A stretch of DNA of 64,000 bases from Gemmobacter aquatilis (GCF_900110025.1 NZ_FOCE01000004.1:186001-250000), one strand, 5' to 3'; counted from the stretch's first letter, positions 8,535 through 17,395 are shown. Notes: generated from the sequence alone by a model not told the origin. Numbers and translations: made by a program.

Positions 8535-9407
8535 ATGACCCGACAGCGGTTCATCTTCCTGACATTGGCCCCGGCGACGCTGGTGCTTGTCACCCTTGCG
8601 CTGGTGTCCACCGGCGGCGCGCTCTGGTTCTCGGTGATGAACCGGGCGCTGCGCTCGCCCGACTCCGAATTCGTCGGCGCCTACAACTATCTGCGCCTGC
8701 TGCGCGACAAGCGCTTCTTCAACGCGCTGGAAATCTCGGCGATCTGGGAAGTGGTGACAGTGGCGGGCACGCTGATCGTGGCGGTGCTGCTGGCGGTGCT
8801 GGTGCACGAGACGGTGAAGCGCGCGCTGTGGCGCAATCTGATCTGCTTTGCCTTCCTTGCGCCCGTGCTGCTGCCGCGTGTGGCGGCGGCTTTCATCTGG
8901 CGCTTTCTCTATTCTCCCTCGCTGGGTCTGGCCAACTGGTTCGCCGGACTGTTCGGCATCGGCCCGATCGAGTTTCTGGCCGATCCGAAGATCGCGCTGC
9001 TGTCGGTGGCGGTGGTGGATATCTGGCAATGGGGCCTGTTCTTCACCGTGATCCTGGTCAAGCTGCTGGAAACCCTGCCGCAAGACCCGATCGAGGCGGC
9101 GATGCTGGACAATGCCCGCACCTGGGAAATCCACGCCTTCGTCACGCTGCCCATGCTGCGCGGGCCGATCATCAGCCTGGCGCTGGTCAAGGCGGTGGAA
9201 TCGCTGCGCTCTTTCGATCTGATCTTCGTGATGACCGGGGGCGGGCCGGGCACGGCGACCGAAACGCTGGATCTTTACGCCTATCAAAGCGGCATCAATC
9301 TGGGCGGGCGCATCTCTTACGCCTCGGCCATGTCGATCCTGCTGCTGGTGGTCACCACGGTTGCCTTCACCTTCATCTGGCGCGCGGGGAAAAAATGGTC
9401 TCGCTGA
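8535..9407 (+). CDS. Sugar/polyol ABC transporter permease (MalF type)
   Basis: 290 aa inner-membrane permease with about six hydrophobic helices. The EAA loop, which contacts the ATPase, reads EAAMLDNARTWEIHAFVTLPMLRG (residues about 188-211). The start ATG follows AAAGG at a fair distance. The 3' end overlaps the next permease gene by 13 bp. Forms the membrane channel with that partner. Confidence 0.9.
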   Translation: MTRQRFIFLTLAPATLVLVTLALVSTGGALWFSVMNRALRSPDSEFVGAYNYLRLLRDKRFFNALEISAIWEVVTVAGTLIVAVLLAVLVHETVKRALWRNLICFAFLAPVLLPRVAAAFIWRFLYSPSLGLANWFAGLFGIGPIEFLADPKIALLSVAVVDIWQWGLFFTVILVKLLETLPQDPIEAAMLDNARTWEIHAFVTLPMLRGPIISLALVKAVESLRSFDLIFVMTGGGPGTATETLDLYAYQSGINLGGRISYASAMSILLLVVTTVAFTFIWRAGKKWSR

Positions 9408-10219
9408 TCCTTCGCAATCTGGCCCGCGTGACGCTGGCCTTTCTGGTGCTGATCGCGCTGACGCCGATCCTGTGGACCACGCTGGGCGCCTTCAAGCGGC
9501 TGCGCGACATCGTGACGCCGGTGCCCAAACTGTTCTTCAGCCCGACGCTGGAGAATTTCGCCACCATCCTCGGCAGCCCGACCATCCGCGACGGGCTGGT
9601 CAATTCGGTGATCGTGGTGGCGGTTGCGGTGGGGCTTGGCGCGGTGCTGGGCATTCCGGCCGCGCATACGCTGGCCCGCCATGCCCGGCGCTGGGGCGAT
9701 GATGCGCAGTTCTTCGTGCTGTCGCTGCGCTTCATGCCGCCGGTGGCCATCGCCATCCCGTTCATCGTGATCTATCTCGACCTCGGCATCTATGACAGCC
9801 TCGGCGGGCTGATCCTCGTCTATCTCGTCACCACCATTTCCACCGTGATCTGGCTGGCCGTGCCCGCCTTCGAACGTGTCCCGCGCGAGATCGAAGAGGC
9901 GGCGGCGATGGAAGGCTGCCGCGAGGCCGAGGTGTTCTGGCGCTTTTCGCTGCCCATCGCCGCGCCCTCGCTGTTCGGCGCGCTGGTCTTCACCTTCGTC
10001 CTTGTGTGGAACGAGTTGCTGCTGGCGCTGACGCTGGCCGCGCAGAACGCCACGCTGCCGGTGGTGGCCGCCTCGATCACCTCGCTGGGCAAAGAGGTGC
10101 CCTGGGGCGTCATCAATGCCGCGACCGTGGTTCTGGTGCTGCCGCCGCTTGTCTTCATCGGCCTCTTGATGGGCCTCATCAATTCCATGGTCCGCGCTGG
10201 CGGGCCGAAAAAGGGCTGA
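9395..10219 (+). CDS. Sugar/polyol ABC transporter permease (MalG type)
   Basis: 274 aa. ATG 9395 gives MVSLILRNLARVTLAFLVLIALTPILW, a normal first transmembrane helix of MalG-like permeases; longer readings start inside the preceding gene out of context. The EAA motif EEAAAMEGCREAEVFWRFSLPIAAPSLF lies in the C-terminal half. Overlaps the MalF-type permease gene by 13 bp, indicating coupled translation. Confidence 0.9.
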   Translation: MVSLILRNLARVTLAFLVLIALTPILWTTLGAFKRLRDIVTPVPKLFFSPTLENFATILGSPTIRDGLVNSVIVVAVAVGLGAVLGIPAAHTLARHARRWGDDAQFFVLSLRFMPPVAIAIPFIVIYLDLGIYDSLGGLILVYLVTTISTVIWLAVPAFERVPREIEEAAAMEGCREAEVFWRFSLPIAAPSLFGALVFTFVLVWNELLLALTLAAQNATLPVVAASITSLGKEVPWGVINAATVVLVLPPLVFIGLLMGLINSMVRAGGPKKG

Positions 10220-10224
10220 CCGAC

Positions 10225-11304
10225 ATGGCCAATATCTCTTGCACCGGCATCACCAAAAGCTATGGCGCCCATCCGGTGATCGACGGGCTGGATCTGACCG
10301 TTGCCGACCATGAATTCGTCGTCTTCCTCGGCCCCTCGGGCTGCGGAAAATCCACCATGCTGCGCATGATCGCGGGGCTGGAGGAGGTGACGGCGGGCCG
10401 CATCACCATCGGCGGCACCGATGTCACCGATCTGCACCCCGGCGCGCGCGGTGTGGCCATGGTGTTTCAAAGCTATGCGCTGTACCCGCACATGACCGTG
10501 GCCGACAACATCACCTTCGGCCTGCGCCGCCTAGGCGTGCCGAAGGACGAGGTGGCGCGGCGGCTGCGCGATGTGGCGGCGATGCTGGGCCTTGATGCGC
10601 TCTTGGACCGCAAACCCAAGAACATGTCGGGCGGCCAGCAACAGCGCGTCGCCATGGCGCGGGCGATGATCAAGACGCCCAAGGTGTTCCTGTTTGACGA
10701 ACCCTTGTCGAACCTTGACGCCAAGCTGCGCGAAAAGCTGCGCACCGAAATCCGCAAGATGCACAATGCGCTGAAAACCACCACGATCTTCGTGACCCAT
10801 GACCAGCTGGAGGCGATGACCATCGCCGACCGCATCGTGCTGATGCGCGCCGGGGCGATCGAACAGCAGGGCACCCCGGACGAGATCTTTGACCGCCCCG
10901 CCACCCGCTTCGTCGCCGATTTCATCGGCTCGCCCACGATGAACTTCCGCATGGGCATCATCCGCAACGGCGTGGCCGAGGCGGGCAGCATCCGCATCCC
11001 CCTGCCACCGGGCCGCTTCGCGGTGGCCGAGGGACAAGAGGTGGAACTGGGCCTGCGCCCCGCGCGCATGGGGCTGGTGGCGGGCGACGCGCCCGGTGCG
11101 ATCCATGGCCGAGTGGTGCTGATCGAGAACATGGGCGCCGAGGGCCAGGTGATCGCCGAGGTGAACGGGGCCGAAATGTCCTTCGTCACCAAGGAGTTCC
11201 GCCGCCTTGCGCCGGGCGATGCCGTCAGCTTTGCCCTGTCGCCCGATCATCTGCATATCTTCGACCGGGCCTCGGGCCGGTCGCTGCTGAACAAGGACGC
11301 CTGA
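10225..11304 (+). CDS. Sugar/polyol ABC transporter ATP-binding protein (UgpC/MalK type)
   Basis: 359 aa. Walker [13 protein letters not shown] (residues about 37-48), signature NMSGGQQQRVAMARA, Walker [12 protein letters not shown]-loop FVTHDQ, then a C-terminal TOBE/MOP-like regulatory region ending near SFALSPDHLHIFDR. ATG 10225 lies 5 bp after the permease stop. Energises uptake through the two permeases. The extended C-terminal domain is the CUT1-subfamily architecture typical of sugar and polyol importers. Confidence 0.93.
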   Translation: MANISCTGITKSYGAHPVIDGLDLTVADHEFVVFLGPSGCGKSTMLRMIAGLEEVTAGRITIGGTDVTDLHPGARGVAMVFQSYALYPHMTVADNITFGLRRLGVPKDEVARRLRDVAAMLGLDALLDRKPKNMSGGQQQRVAMARAMIKTPKVFLFDEPLSNLDAKLREKLRTEIRKMHNALKTTTIFVTHDQLEAMTIADRIVLMRAGAIEQQGTPDEIFDRPATRFVADFIGSPTMNFRMGIIRNGVAEAGSIRIPLPPGRFAVAEGQEVELGLRPARMGLVAGDAPGAIHGRVVLIENMGAEGQVIAEVNGAEMSFVTKEFRRLAPGDAVSFALSPDHLHIFDRASGRSLLNKDA

Positions 11305-11305
11305 G

Positions 11306-12325
11306 ATGCCCGACCTGCTGCCCCATGCGCAGACCCGTTTCGCCGCCAAGATCGCCCGTATCCGCGCGGGCGGCTATCGCCCCGGCGATTTCATGATCGC
11401 CGATGCCAAGGATGCCGATCTCTCGGGCGGCATCCTGACCACCGGGCGCCGCCGTGATGCGCAGGGCCGGGTGAGCGGCAACCGCACGCGGGCCGAGTTT
11501 CTGGACCAGATGCGCGGGCTGATCGCGCAGGATGTGATCGACATCCTGCTCGCCTCGGCCGGGAATATCGAAGCACTGGCCGACAGCGGCGCCTTTGCAG
11601 GCAGCGCCGTGATGCCCGCCTTTCGCGCCAACGAGGCGACGGATGTCTGGGGCAACCTGCGCGGCGGCACCTATCGCACCACCCCGTCGCGCCCGCATCG
11701 CGGTGCCGATCTGGGGTTTGCCCGCGCGCCGCTGTGCCTTTACTCGGTGACCTTCCTCAACGATGCCACCCGCGATGCGGCAGCACTGGAAACCTATGCG
11801 GCCTTCCGGGCCGAGGCGCGGGTGGCGGGGGTGATGCACTTTCTGGAGGTGTTCAACCCCAATCTCGACATCGGTGTGCCGCCCGAGGCGATGGGCGCCT
11901 TTGTCAACGACTGCATCGTGCGCGGGCTGGCCAGCCTGACCCGGGCGGAACGGCCGGAATTCCTCAAGGTCGCCTATAACGGCCCGGCAGCGCTGGAGGA
12001 ACTGGCGGCGCATGACGCCGCGATGGTGGTCGGCGTGCTGGGCGGTGGCGGCGGCACCCATCGCGACACGTTCGAGCTGGTGGCGCAGGCGGAACGCTTT
12101 GGCGCGCGGCTGGCGCTGTTCGGGCGCAAGATCAACATGGCCGAGGATCAGCCGACCCTGATCCGCTGGATGCGCCGCGTGGCCGACTGCGATGTGACCC
12201 CGGCACAGGCGGTGCGCGGCTATCACGCCGATCTGGCGGCGGCGGGCCTGTGCGCTGATCGTGATCTGGACACGGACCTGCGCATTTCCGAAGATGTGCT
12301 GAAACAGGCCGCGACGGCAGCATGA
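11306..12325 (+). CDS. Class I aldolase-like (DhnA/DeoC-type TIM barrel) protein
   Basis: 339 aa, ATG one base after the ATPase stop. No experimentally named family is recognised with certainty. Visible features fit a DhnA/LsrF-like class I aldolase fold: a strand ending in Lys (FLKVAYNGP, about 213-221) where the Schiff-base Lys would lie, then a phosphate-binding-like VVGVLGGGGGTHRDTFEL, then GARLALFGRKINMAEDQ resembling the GRNIFQ terminus of DhnA proteins. The N-terminal FMIADAKDADLSGG is distinctive. In context it would cleave the ketose phosphate made by the kinase and dehydrogenase. The assignment is inference from motifs and operon position; a different TIM-barrel lyase or isomerase is possible. 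Confidence 0.55.
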   Translation: MPDLLPHAQTRFAAKIARIRAGGYRPGDFMIADAKDADLSGGILTTGRRRDAQGRVSGNRTRAEFLDQMRGLIAQDVIDILLASAGNIEALADSGAFAGSAVMPAFRANEATDVWGNLRGGTYRTTPSRPHRGADLGFARAPLCLYSVTFLNDATRDAAALETYAAFRAEARVAGVMHFLEVFNPNLDIGVPPEAMGAFVNDCIVRGLASLTRAERPEFLKVAYNGPAALEELAAHDAAMVVGVLGGGGGTHRDTFELVAQAERFGARLALFGRKINMAEDQPTLIRWMRRVADCDVTPAQAVRGYHADLAAAGLCADRDLDTDLRISEDVLKQAATAA

Positions 12326-12347
12326 GCCGCCCGCGCACGGAGACAGA

Positions 12348-13295
12348 ATGACCCGCATCAATCACCCGTCGAACCGCAGCGTGGCCGAGGTGGCATGGCT
12401 TTACTATGTGAAGAACATGACCCAGGGCGAGATTGCCAAGGCGATGGGCCTCTCGCGCCCGACGATCATCAGCTATCTGAAACAGGCGAAAGAGCGGCAG
12501 ATCGTCTGCGTCAAGATCTCGGGAGAGCATTTCCGGCTGAACGCTCTGGCCGATGCGCTGAAATCGCGCTTCGGTCTGACCGAGGTGCAGGTGATCCCCG
12601 ACGAGGGGCTGGCAGGCGAGGCGCTGACCCGCGCGGTCTGCGAGGCGGCGGCGCAATCGCTGCCCGATTTCGTCAGCCCGGGGGATGAGCTGGGGGTCAG
12701 TTGGGGCCAGACCGTGTGGTTCGTGTCGGAAAGCGTGCCATGGTGGCCAGTGGCCGATCTGACGGTGCGCCAGTTGATCGGCTCCATGGCCAACCCGCTG
12801 CTGCCCACCTCGGAAAGCTGCTCGACCGAGATTGCGCGGCGGTTGTCGGCGGCCTGCATCAACCTCAATGCGCCAGCGGTGTGCAGTTCGGCATCGCTCG
12901 CGACGATGCTGAAGGCCGAGCCGATCATTGCCGAACAGTTGGGCAACCTGTCGCGCTGCCAGAAGGCGCTCTACTCGCTCAGCCCCTGCACGCCCGATAC
13001 CCATGTCGTGCTGTTCAAGATCGCCACCGAACAGGACATTGCCGATTACGTCGCGCGCGGTGCGGTGGGGATCATCGCGGGGCGCTTCATCGACCGCAAG
13101 GGCGCGCCGGTGCTGGGCCCACTGGATGACCGGCTGATCGGCGCGGATCACGAGACGCTGCGCCGGATGACCGGCTTTCTGGTGGTCAGCGGGTTGCACA
13201 AGCTGGAACCGACGCTGGCGGCGCTGCGCGGCGGCTATGTCGATCACATGGTGCTGGATGTGGCGCTGGCCGAGGCGGTGCTGGCCGCTGCCTGA
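12348..13295 (+). CDS. SorC-family (EryD/DeoR-like) sugar-binding transcriptional regulator
   Basis: 315 aa. The N-terminal HTH (MTQGEIAKAMGLSRPTIISYLKQA, residues about 24-47) is followed by the phosphosugar-binding SorC domain (GDELGVSWGQTVWFVSE, then RGAVGIIAGRFID and LDDRLIG). SorC proteins are effector-controlled regulators of sugar and polyol operons. It is the last gene of the operon, 22 bp after the aldolase-like gene, so probably autoregulated with it; the dyad at 3901-3919 is a candidate target. Its 3' end overlaps the convergent apbE by 52 bp. Confidence 0.88.
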   Translation: MTRINHPSNRSVAEVAWLYYVKNMTQGEIAKAMGLSRPTIISYLKQAKERQIVCVKISGEHFRLNALADALKSRFGLTEVQVIPDEGLAGEALTRAVCEAAAQSLPDFVSPGDELGVSWGQTVWFVSESVPWWPVADLTVRQLIGSMANPLLPTSESCSTEIARRLSAACINLNAPAVCSSASLATMLKAEPIIAEQLGNLSRCQKALYSLSPCTPDTHVVLFKIATEQDIADYVARGAVGIIAGRFIDRKGAPVLGPLDDRLIGADHETLRRMTGFLVVSGLHKLEPTLAALRGGYVDHMVLDVALAEAVLAAA

Positions 13296-14242
13296 GCGCC
13301 GAACAGTTGCCCGACCGGAACGGTGCGCAGCGCGTCCCCGTCGCGGATCAGGAACAGCGCGTCCAGTCCCTGCGCTGCGGCCAGTGTCGCACCGGCTTCG
13401 CAGCCCAGCACCATCAGCGCGGTGGCCCAAGCATCGGCCAGCATACAGCTTGGCGCCACCACCGTGACCGAGGCAGGGGGCGCCAGCAGTGGCCCGCCGC
13501 GCCGCGGGTCCATCGTATGCGACAGGCGGCGCCCGCCGACCTGAACCCAGTGCCGGTAATCGCCCGAGGTGGCCACGGCGGCGTCTTGCAAGGCCAGCAA
13601 CGACAGGGCTGCGCGGGCGTCATAGTCTGGCCGCTCTACCGCGATGGGCCACGGGCTCCCGTCGGGCTGGCTGCCCAGCGCGCGCAACTCGCCGTCAATC
13701 GCCAGCAGGGCGGCGGAAAGGCCGAAGCTGCGGGTCACCTCGGCCAGCCGGTCCACCCCATAGCCCTTGGCAATCCCGTTCAGGTCGATCTGCAACGGCC
13801 CGTGTTTGCGGGCGCGCAGGTTCACCCGGTCCAGTTCCAGCCGATCTTGCGCCGGGCGGCGCTGCGCGGTCACGGCGGCGCGGATGCGGGCGGGGTCTGC
13901 CGCAGCGGGGCCAAAGCCCCAGGCCGCCACCGCATCGCCCATGCCGATGTCGAAGGCCCCGCCCGAGGCGCGGCCGATCTCCAGCCCGCAGGCCAGCACC
14001 TCGATCAGCCGGGCGGGCAGGGGCACCCATGCCCCCGGCGGGGCGGCGTTCAGGCGCATCAGGGCACTGTCCGGTCGCCAAGTGGACATCTGGCTGTCCA
14101 CCTCGTCAACGGCGGCCTGCAGAGCGGCTTGCAGGGGCGCAGGGTCGAACGTGGCAGGCGCATAGGTCAGCGCCGACCAGCGGGTGCCCATCGTCGGCCC
14201 GTTCAGCGCAAGGCGGCGCAGGTCAGTACACGTCTTCGACAT
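13244..14242 (-). CDS. apbE: FAD:protein FMN transferase (ApbE)
   Basis: 332 aa. ApbE attaches FMN from FAD to Ser/Thr of extracytoplasmic proteins. Family features: early MGTRW, DSQMSTWRPDSALMRLN, the GGAFDIGMGDAV segment, IDLNGIAKGYGVDRLAEV, and the Mg/FAD-binding VATSGDYRHW plus the late SHTMDPRRGGP. No clear signal peptide or lipobox is seen at MSKTCTDLRRLALNGPTMG, so export is uncertain. The gene overlaps the upstream PepSY-reductase gene by 20 bp on the same strand; with the DUF2271 gene this suggests a dedicated flavinylation module. The final 17 residues (AAASTASASATSSTM) are low complexity and encoded opposite the end of the SorC gene. Confidence 0.92.
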   Translation of the reverse strand: MSKTCTDLRRLALNGPTMGTRWSALTYAPATFDPAPLQAALQAAVDEVDSQMSTWRPDSALMRLNAAPPGAWVPLPARLIEVLACGLEIGRASGGAFDIGMGDAVAAWGFGPAAADPARIRAAVTAQRRPAQDRLELDRVNLRARKHGPLQIDLNGIAKGYGVDRLAEVTRSFGLSAALLAIDGELRALGSQPDGSPWPIAVERPDYDARAALSLLALQDAAVATSGDYRHWVQVGGRRLSHTMDPRRGGPLLAPPASVTVVAPSCMLADAWATALMVLGCEAGATLAAAQGLDALFLIRDGDALRTVPVGQLFGAQAAASTASASATSSTM

Positions 14243-16433
14243 AGCGCCCCCCGGCTTTCAGATCTGCCGGGGTCAACCCGGCTGGGGCGAGAATTTCGGC
14301 CAGAGTCGCGCTGACCCCCGCCGCCATCTCGCGCCCGCCACAGACGAGGATCTGCGCGCCCGAGGCGACCAGCGCCATCAGCCGCAGCGCATCGGCGCGC
14401 AGCGCGTCCTGCACATGGCGGGGCCGGGCGCCGCGCGAAAAGGCGGTGGTCAGGCTGGCCAGCCGCCCCTCGGCCTGCCATTGTGCGAACTCCTCGGCAT
14501 ACAGAAAATCGCTGTCGGGGTGGCGGGTGCCGAAATAGAGATGCATCGCCCGCCCGGCCCGGTTGGCGCGCACGAAGCCCGCCAGCGGCCCGACGCCGGT
14601 GCCCGCCCCGATCAGGATCACCGGCGCATGGCCCGGGCCCGGGCGGAATTCCGGGTTGCGGCGCAGGAAGGCGGCGATGGTCTGGCCCGGTTGCAGATCC
14701 AGCAACTGGCCGGAACACAGCCCGCCCGCCTGTTTGCGCACGCAGATTTCCACAAACCCGTCACGGCAGCCCGAGGCCAGCGAATAAAAGCGCGGCAACG
14801 CAGAGCCTTCCGGCAACACGCCCAACAGATCGCCCGCCGCAAAGTGCGGCAGGCCCGCGCCGCGCAGCCTTTGCCACAGGCTTCGGGCGGGCAGGGCAAA
14901 GCGCAGGATCGCGGTCGGGGCCTGCATTTCGGCCCCGTAATCGCGGCGCGAGATCAGCGTAAGGGCCACAGCGCGCGGGGCGGTGGGCTGGTGGTTCAGC
15001 TCCAGCGGCACGCCCATCGTGGCGCCAAGGGCGCGGCCCCAGCGGGCGAAATCCTGCGGCGACTGGCGATCCACCGTGTCCATCGGCATCAGGGCGCTCC
15101 AGCCCTTTTCTGCGGCCAGCCGTGCGATGGCGGTGGCAAAGCCGCAAAAGGCCGGGAAGCTGCGGTCGCCAAAGCCCAGCACCGCCAGCGGCACTTGCGG
15201 TGCGCGGTCCAGCGCGGCCAGCCTGCCCAGAAACCCCTTGGCCGAGGCGGGGGCCGCGCCGTCGCCATAGGTGGCGGCAAGGATCAGGATGCGCTTGGCC
15301 TTGGCATAGCGCGCGGGGGCAAAGCTGGCCAGCGGCGCGCTGTGCACCACCCCGCCCGCCGCCGTCAGTGCCGCGTGCAGCGTTGCGGCAAACCCCCAGG
15401 TGGAGCCGCCCTCGCTGGCCACCAGCAGCACGGTGTCCGCCTGTGCGGCCCCCGCATTGTGCCGCAGCCGGGGGCGCCCGCGCCGGGCGGCCAGCCAGAC
15501 CACCAGCCCGGTGCCCGCCATCACCGGCACCCCCAGTGCCGACAGGCCCAGCAGCAGCCCCAGCACCACAAGCCCTTGCCCCGTATGCAGCGCATAGATC
15601 GTTTCCGTCAGCCGGTCGGTCAGGCTCAGGTCGCTCCAGGCCAGCAGGGTGCCGTTGCCCTGATCCAGATAACCCTCGCCCAGCCGGGTTTTCAGGGTGA
15701 AGGCATCGCTGGCATCGCCCGGCAGCGGAAAGGTCAGCGAGACGAGATCGGCGACTGGCGTGTCGCGCAGCGTGGCGATCGCGGCCGGGGCAAGCCCGGT
15801 CTGGCCGCTGACCACATCGGGAAAGCGTGGCGCGCCCGGCCCTTCGGGCAGCAGCGCAAAGGTCGAGGCTGCCATCCACAGGGCGGTGACCGAGGAAAAC
15901 AGCAGCCCCGCTACGGCCAGCCGTGCGATCTCGACATGCAGCCGCCCGGCCAGCCTGCCGCGCAGCGGTGCGAAGAACCGCCGCCAGCCGCCGACCCGCC
16001 GCGCCACCAGCACCAGCCCTGACAGCGACAGGATCAGCATCGCGCCCGCCCCGCCCGCCACCGCGATCCGTCCGCCATCGCCCAGCAACAGCGCGCGGTG
16101 CAGTCTGGTCAGCCAGCGCTGGACCGCCGGGGTGTCGGCGGCCCGCACACCGGCCCCCGTTGCCGGGTCGATGGTGGCGGCGGCGGGCGTGTCGCCCTCG
16201 TAATAATAGGCGGTGATCCGGCCCGAGGGTGCGCGGCGGATCTGTTCGGTGGACGGGTAGCGCCCGAGGATCCGCGTCGCCAGCTCTGCCGTGCTCAGCC
16301 CTGCCTCTGCCGCAGGTGGCGCCTGCACCGCGTCCAGCGCGGGATAGGCGGACAGCAAGGCGCCGCTCAGCGCGATCACGGTCAGCAGAAGCGCGGCGAT
16401 CAGGCCGGGCCAGCGGTGCAGGGTGCGGATCAT
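14223..16433 (-). CDS. PepSY-TM / flavodoxin / FAD-NAD(P)H reductase fusion protein
   Basis: 736 aa. Three parts: an N-terminal PepSY-associated membrane region (residues about 1-325, with hydrophobic helices near 8-28, 122-145, 168-190 and 290-320 and a periplasmic segment); a flavodoxin-like domain (about 335-470; VLLVASEGGSTWGFA, AATYGDGAAP, VLGFGDRSFPAFCG); and a ferredoxin-NADP reductase-like domain with FAD motif RFYSLAS (about 555-561) and NAD(P) motif ILIGAGTGVGPLAGFVR. It resembles sulfite-reductase-alpha-type reductases anchored by PepSY helices. Expected role: move electrons from cytosolic NAD(P)H across the inner membrane to an extracytoplasmic acceptor, plausibly the flavinylated DUF2271 protein encoded just upstream. 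Confidence 0.88.
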   Translation of the reverse strand: MIRTLHRWPGLIAALLLTVIALSGALLSAYPALDAVQAPPAAEAGLSTAELATRILGRYPSTEQIRRAPSGRITAYYYEGDTPAAATIDPATGAGVRAADTPAVQRWLTRLHRALLLGDGGRIAVAGGAGAMLILSLSGLVLVARRVGGWRRFFAPLRGRLAGRLHVEIARLAVAGLLFSSVTALWMAASTFALLPEGPGAPRFPDVVSGQTGLAPAAIATLRDTPVADLVSLTFPLPGDASDAFTLKTRLGEGYLDQGNGTLLAWSDLSLTDRLTETIYALHTGQGLVVLGLLLGLSALGVPVMAGTGLVVWLAARRGRPRLRHNAGAAQADTVLLVASEGGSTWGFAATLHAALTAAGGVVHSAPLASFAPARYAKAKRILILAATYGDGAAPASAKGFLGRLAALDRAPQVPLAVLGFGDRSFPAFCGFATAIARLAAEKGWSALMPMDTVDRQSPQDFARWGRALGATMGVPLELNHQPTAPRAVALTLISRRDYGAEMQAPTAILRFALPARSLWQRLRGAGLPHFAAGDLLGVLPEGSALPRFYSLASGCRDGFVEICVRKQAGGLCSGQLLDLQPGQTIAAFLRRNPEFRPGPGHAPVILIGAGTGVGPLAGFVRANRAGRAMHLYFGTRHPDSDFLYAEEFAQWQAEGRLASLTTAFSRGARPRHVQDALRADALRLMALVASGAQILVCGGREMAAGVSATLAEILAPAGLTPADLKAGGRYVEDVY

Positions 16434-16448
16434 CGGAGCAGGCCTGTC

Positions 16449-16919
16449 TTACATCGAATAGCTGAAATCCGCGATGTAGCGGCGGCCCGGCACGGCTTGC
16501 CCGGCGCCCGCCGTCGTCAGCGGCACGGTGATTTCCGACGGGCTGTCGCGCATGTCCTCGACCGCAGCGTCGATATGCAGCACATATCCGGCATCCATCA
16601 GCGTATCGGCCAGATCCAGCGTGATGGTCAGCTGCCGCCCAGACCCGACGCTGGCGCCGGTGATGCCCGCAATCTGCGCCATGTCGCCGCCGGTGGCGCG
16701 ATACCAGTCGCTGAGATGTTCGTAATATTTCGATTTGCCGCCCGCCATCCACAGGCTGCCCGCATAGGCGCCCTGCGCATCGGTGACATAGACCGCAAGA
16801 TAGGCGCCCTCGCCGCCGTAATCCTTCAGATTGGCGGTCAGCGTCACCGGGCGGGCAAGCGCAAGGCCCGGAAGGGTGAGTGCGGTGGTCAGGGCAAGGG
16901 CGGCGGGAATCGGGTTCAT
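16449..16919 (-). CDS. Exported DUF2271 protein, predicted ApbE substrate
   Basis: 156 aa from ATG 16919; an in-frame start five codons earlier is less likely because it precedes the signal peptide MNPIPAALALTTALTLPGLALA. The DUF2271 body includes YLAVYVTDAQGAYAGSLWMAGG, a T87-G88-A89-S90 motif (ITGASVGSG) and GYVLHIDAAVEDMRDSPSEI. ApbE modifies Ser/Thr in [S/T]GA[S/T] motifs, so S90 is the predicted FMN site. The gene is 15 bp upstream of the PepSY-reductase gene, followed by apbE, all on the minus strand. Electron carrier on the periplasmic side is the likely role; the final acceptor is unknown. Confidence 0.82.
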   Translation of the reverse strand: MNPIPAALALTTALTLPGLALARPVTLTANLKDYGGEGAYLAVYVTDAQGAYAGSLWMAGGKSKYYEHLSDWYRATGGDMAQIAGITGASVGSGRQLTITLDLADTLMDAGYVLHIDAAVEDMRDSPSEITVPLTTAGAGQAVPGRRYIADFSYSM

Positions 16920-17035
16920 CTGTGTCTCCTGCAAGTGTCTGGTTGTGGCGGGCCGGCAAGGGGGCTGACCCCGTGCCGACGGGCCGTCAGGTTTCGCTTC
17001 GGTCTGTTCTCCGGCGCGCGTCCGGCAGCGGGTGG

Positions 17036-17395
17036 TCAGTTCACCTGCGCCTTGGGCGGGGCGCCAGTACCGAACAGGCCATTGGCGGGCGGGGCCACCG
17101 GCACGGCAGGGATGACACCGCCGCTGCGGCAGGCCGAGCCTTCATCGTCATCATCGTCGTCGTCATCGCCCCCGCGGCAGGGGGTACGATACCCGTCATC
17201 ATCATCGTCTTCTTCGTCATCGTCGTCATCGCTGCTGATACGGTGCAGCAACCCGGCTTCCGTTGACATATCCGCGATTCGCAGCGCCCCGAGGCGATCT
17301 GCCGCAGCAAAAGCCCCGGCCTGTGCGGATGTGGCGGCCAGTTGGCCCCAAAGTGCTAGGGCGACGGCAAGTGTGGCAAGCTGTGCTTTGTTCAT
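17036..17395 (-). CDS. Secreted Asp-rich protein of unknown function
   Basis: 119 aa from ATG 17395. Signal peptide of about 26 residues (MNKAQLATLAVALALWGQLA..AQA), then a short ordered region, two acidic runs (SSDDDDDEEDDDDDG and GGDDDDDDDDEG, residues about 55-85) separated by a stretch with one Cys, a further Cys at SACRSGG, and a Pro/Val-rich tail. Such acidic runs can bind cations (Ca, Mg, Fe) but nothing proves it here. It lies between the DUF2271 gene and the small PepSY gene, with its own candidate response-regulator box 79 bp upstream. The long antisense reading through the Asp codons is a shadow. No family recognised. Confidence 0.7.
   Translation of the reverse strand: MNKAQLATLAVALALWGQLAATSAQAGAFAAADRLGALRIADMSTEAGLLHRISSDDDDDEEDDDDDGYRTPCRGGDDDDDDDDEGSACRSGGVIPAVPVAPPANGLFGTGAPPKAQVN

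Noticed and set aside
17140-17230. Trinucleotide TCA/TCG-like repeat as a microsatellite or CRISPR remnant
   Set aside because: It is simply the run of Asp codons in the Asp-rich protein read from the other strand; the units are not spaced repeats.
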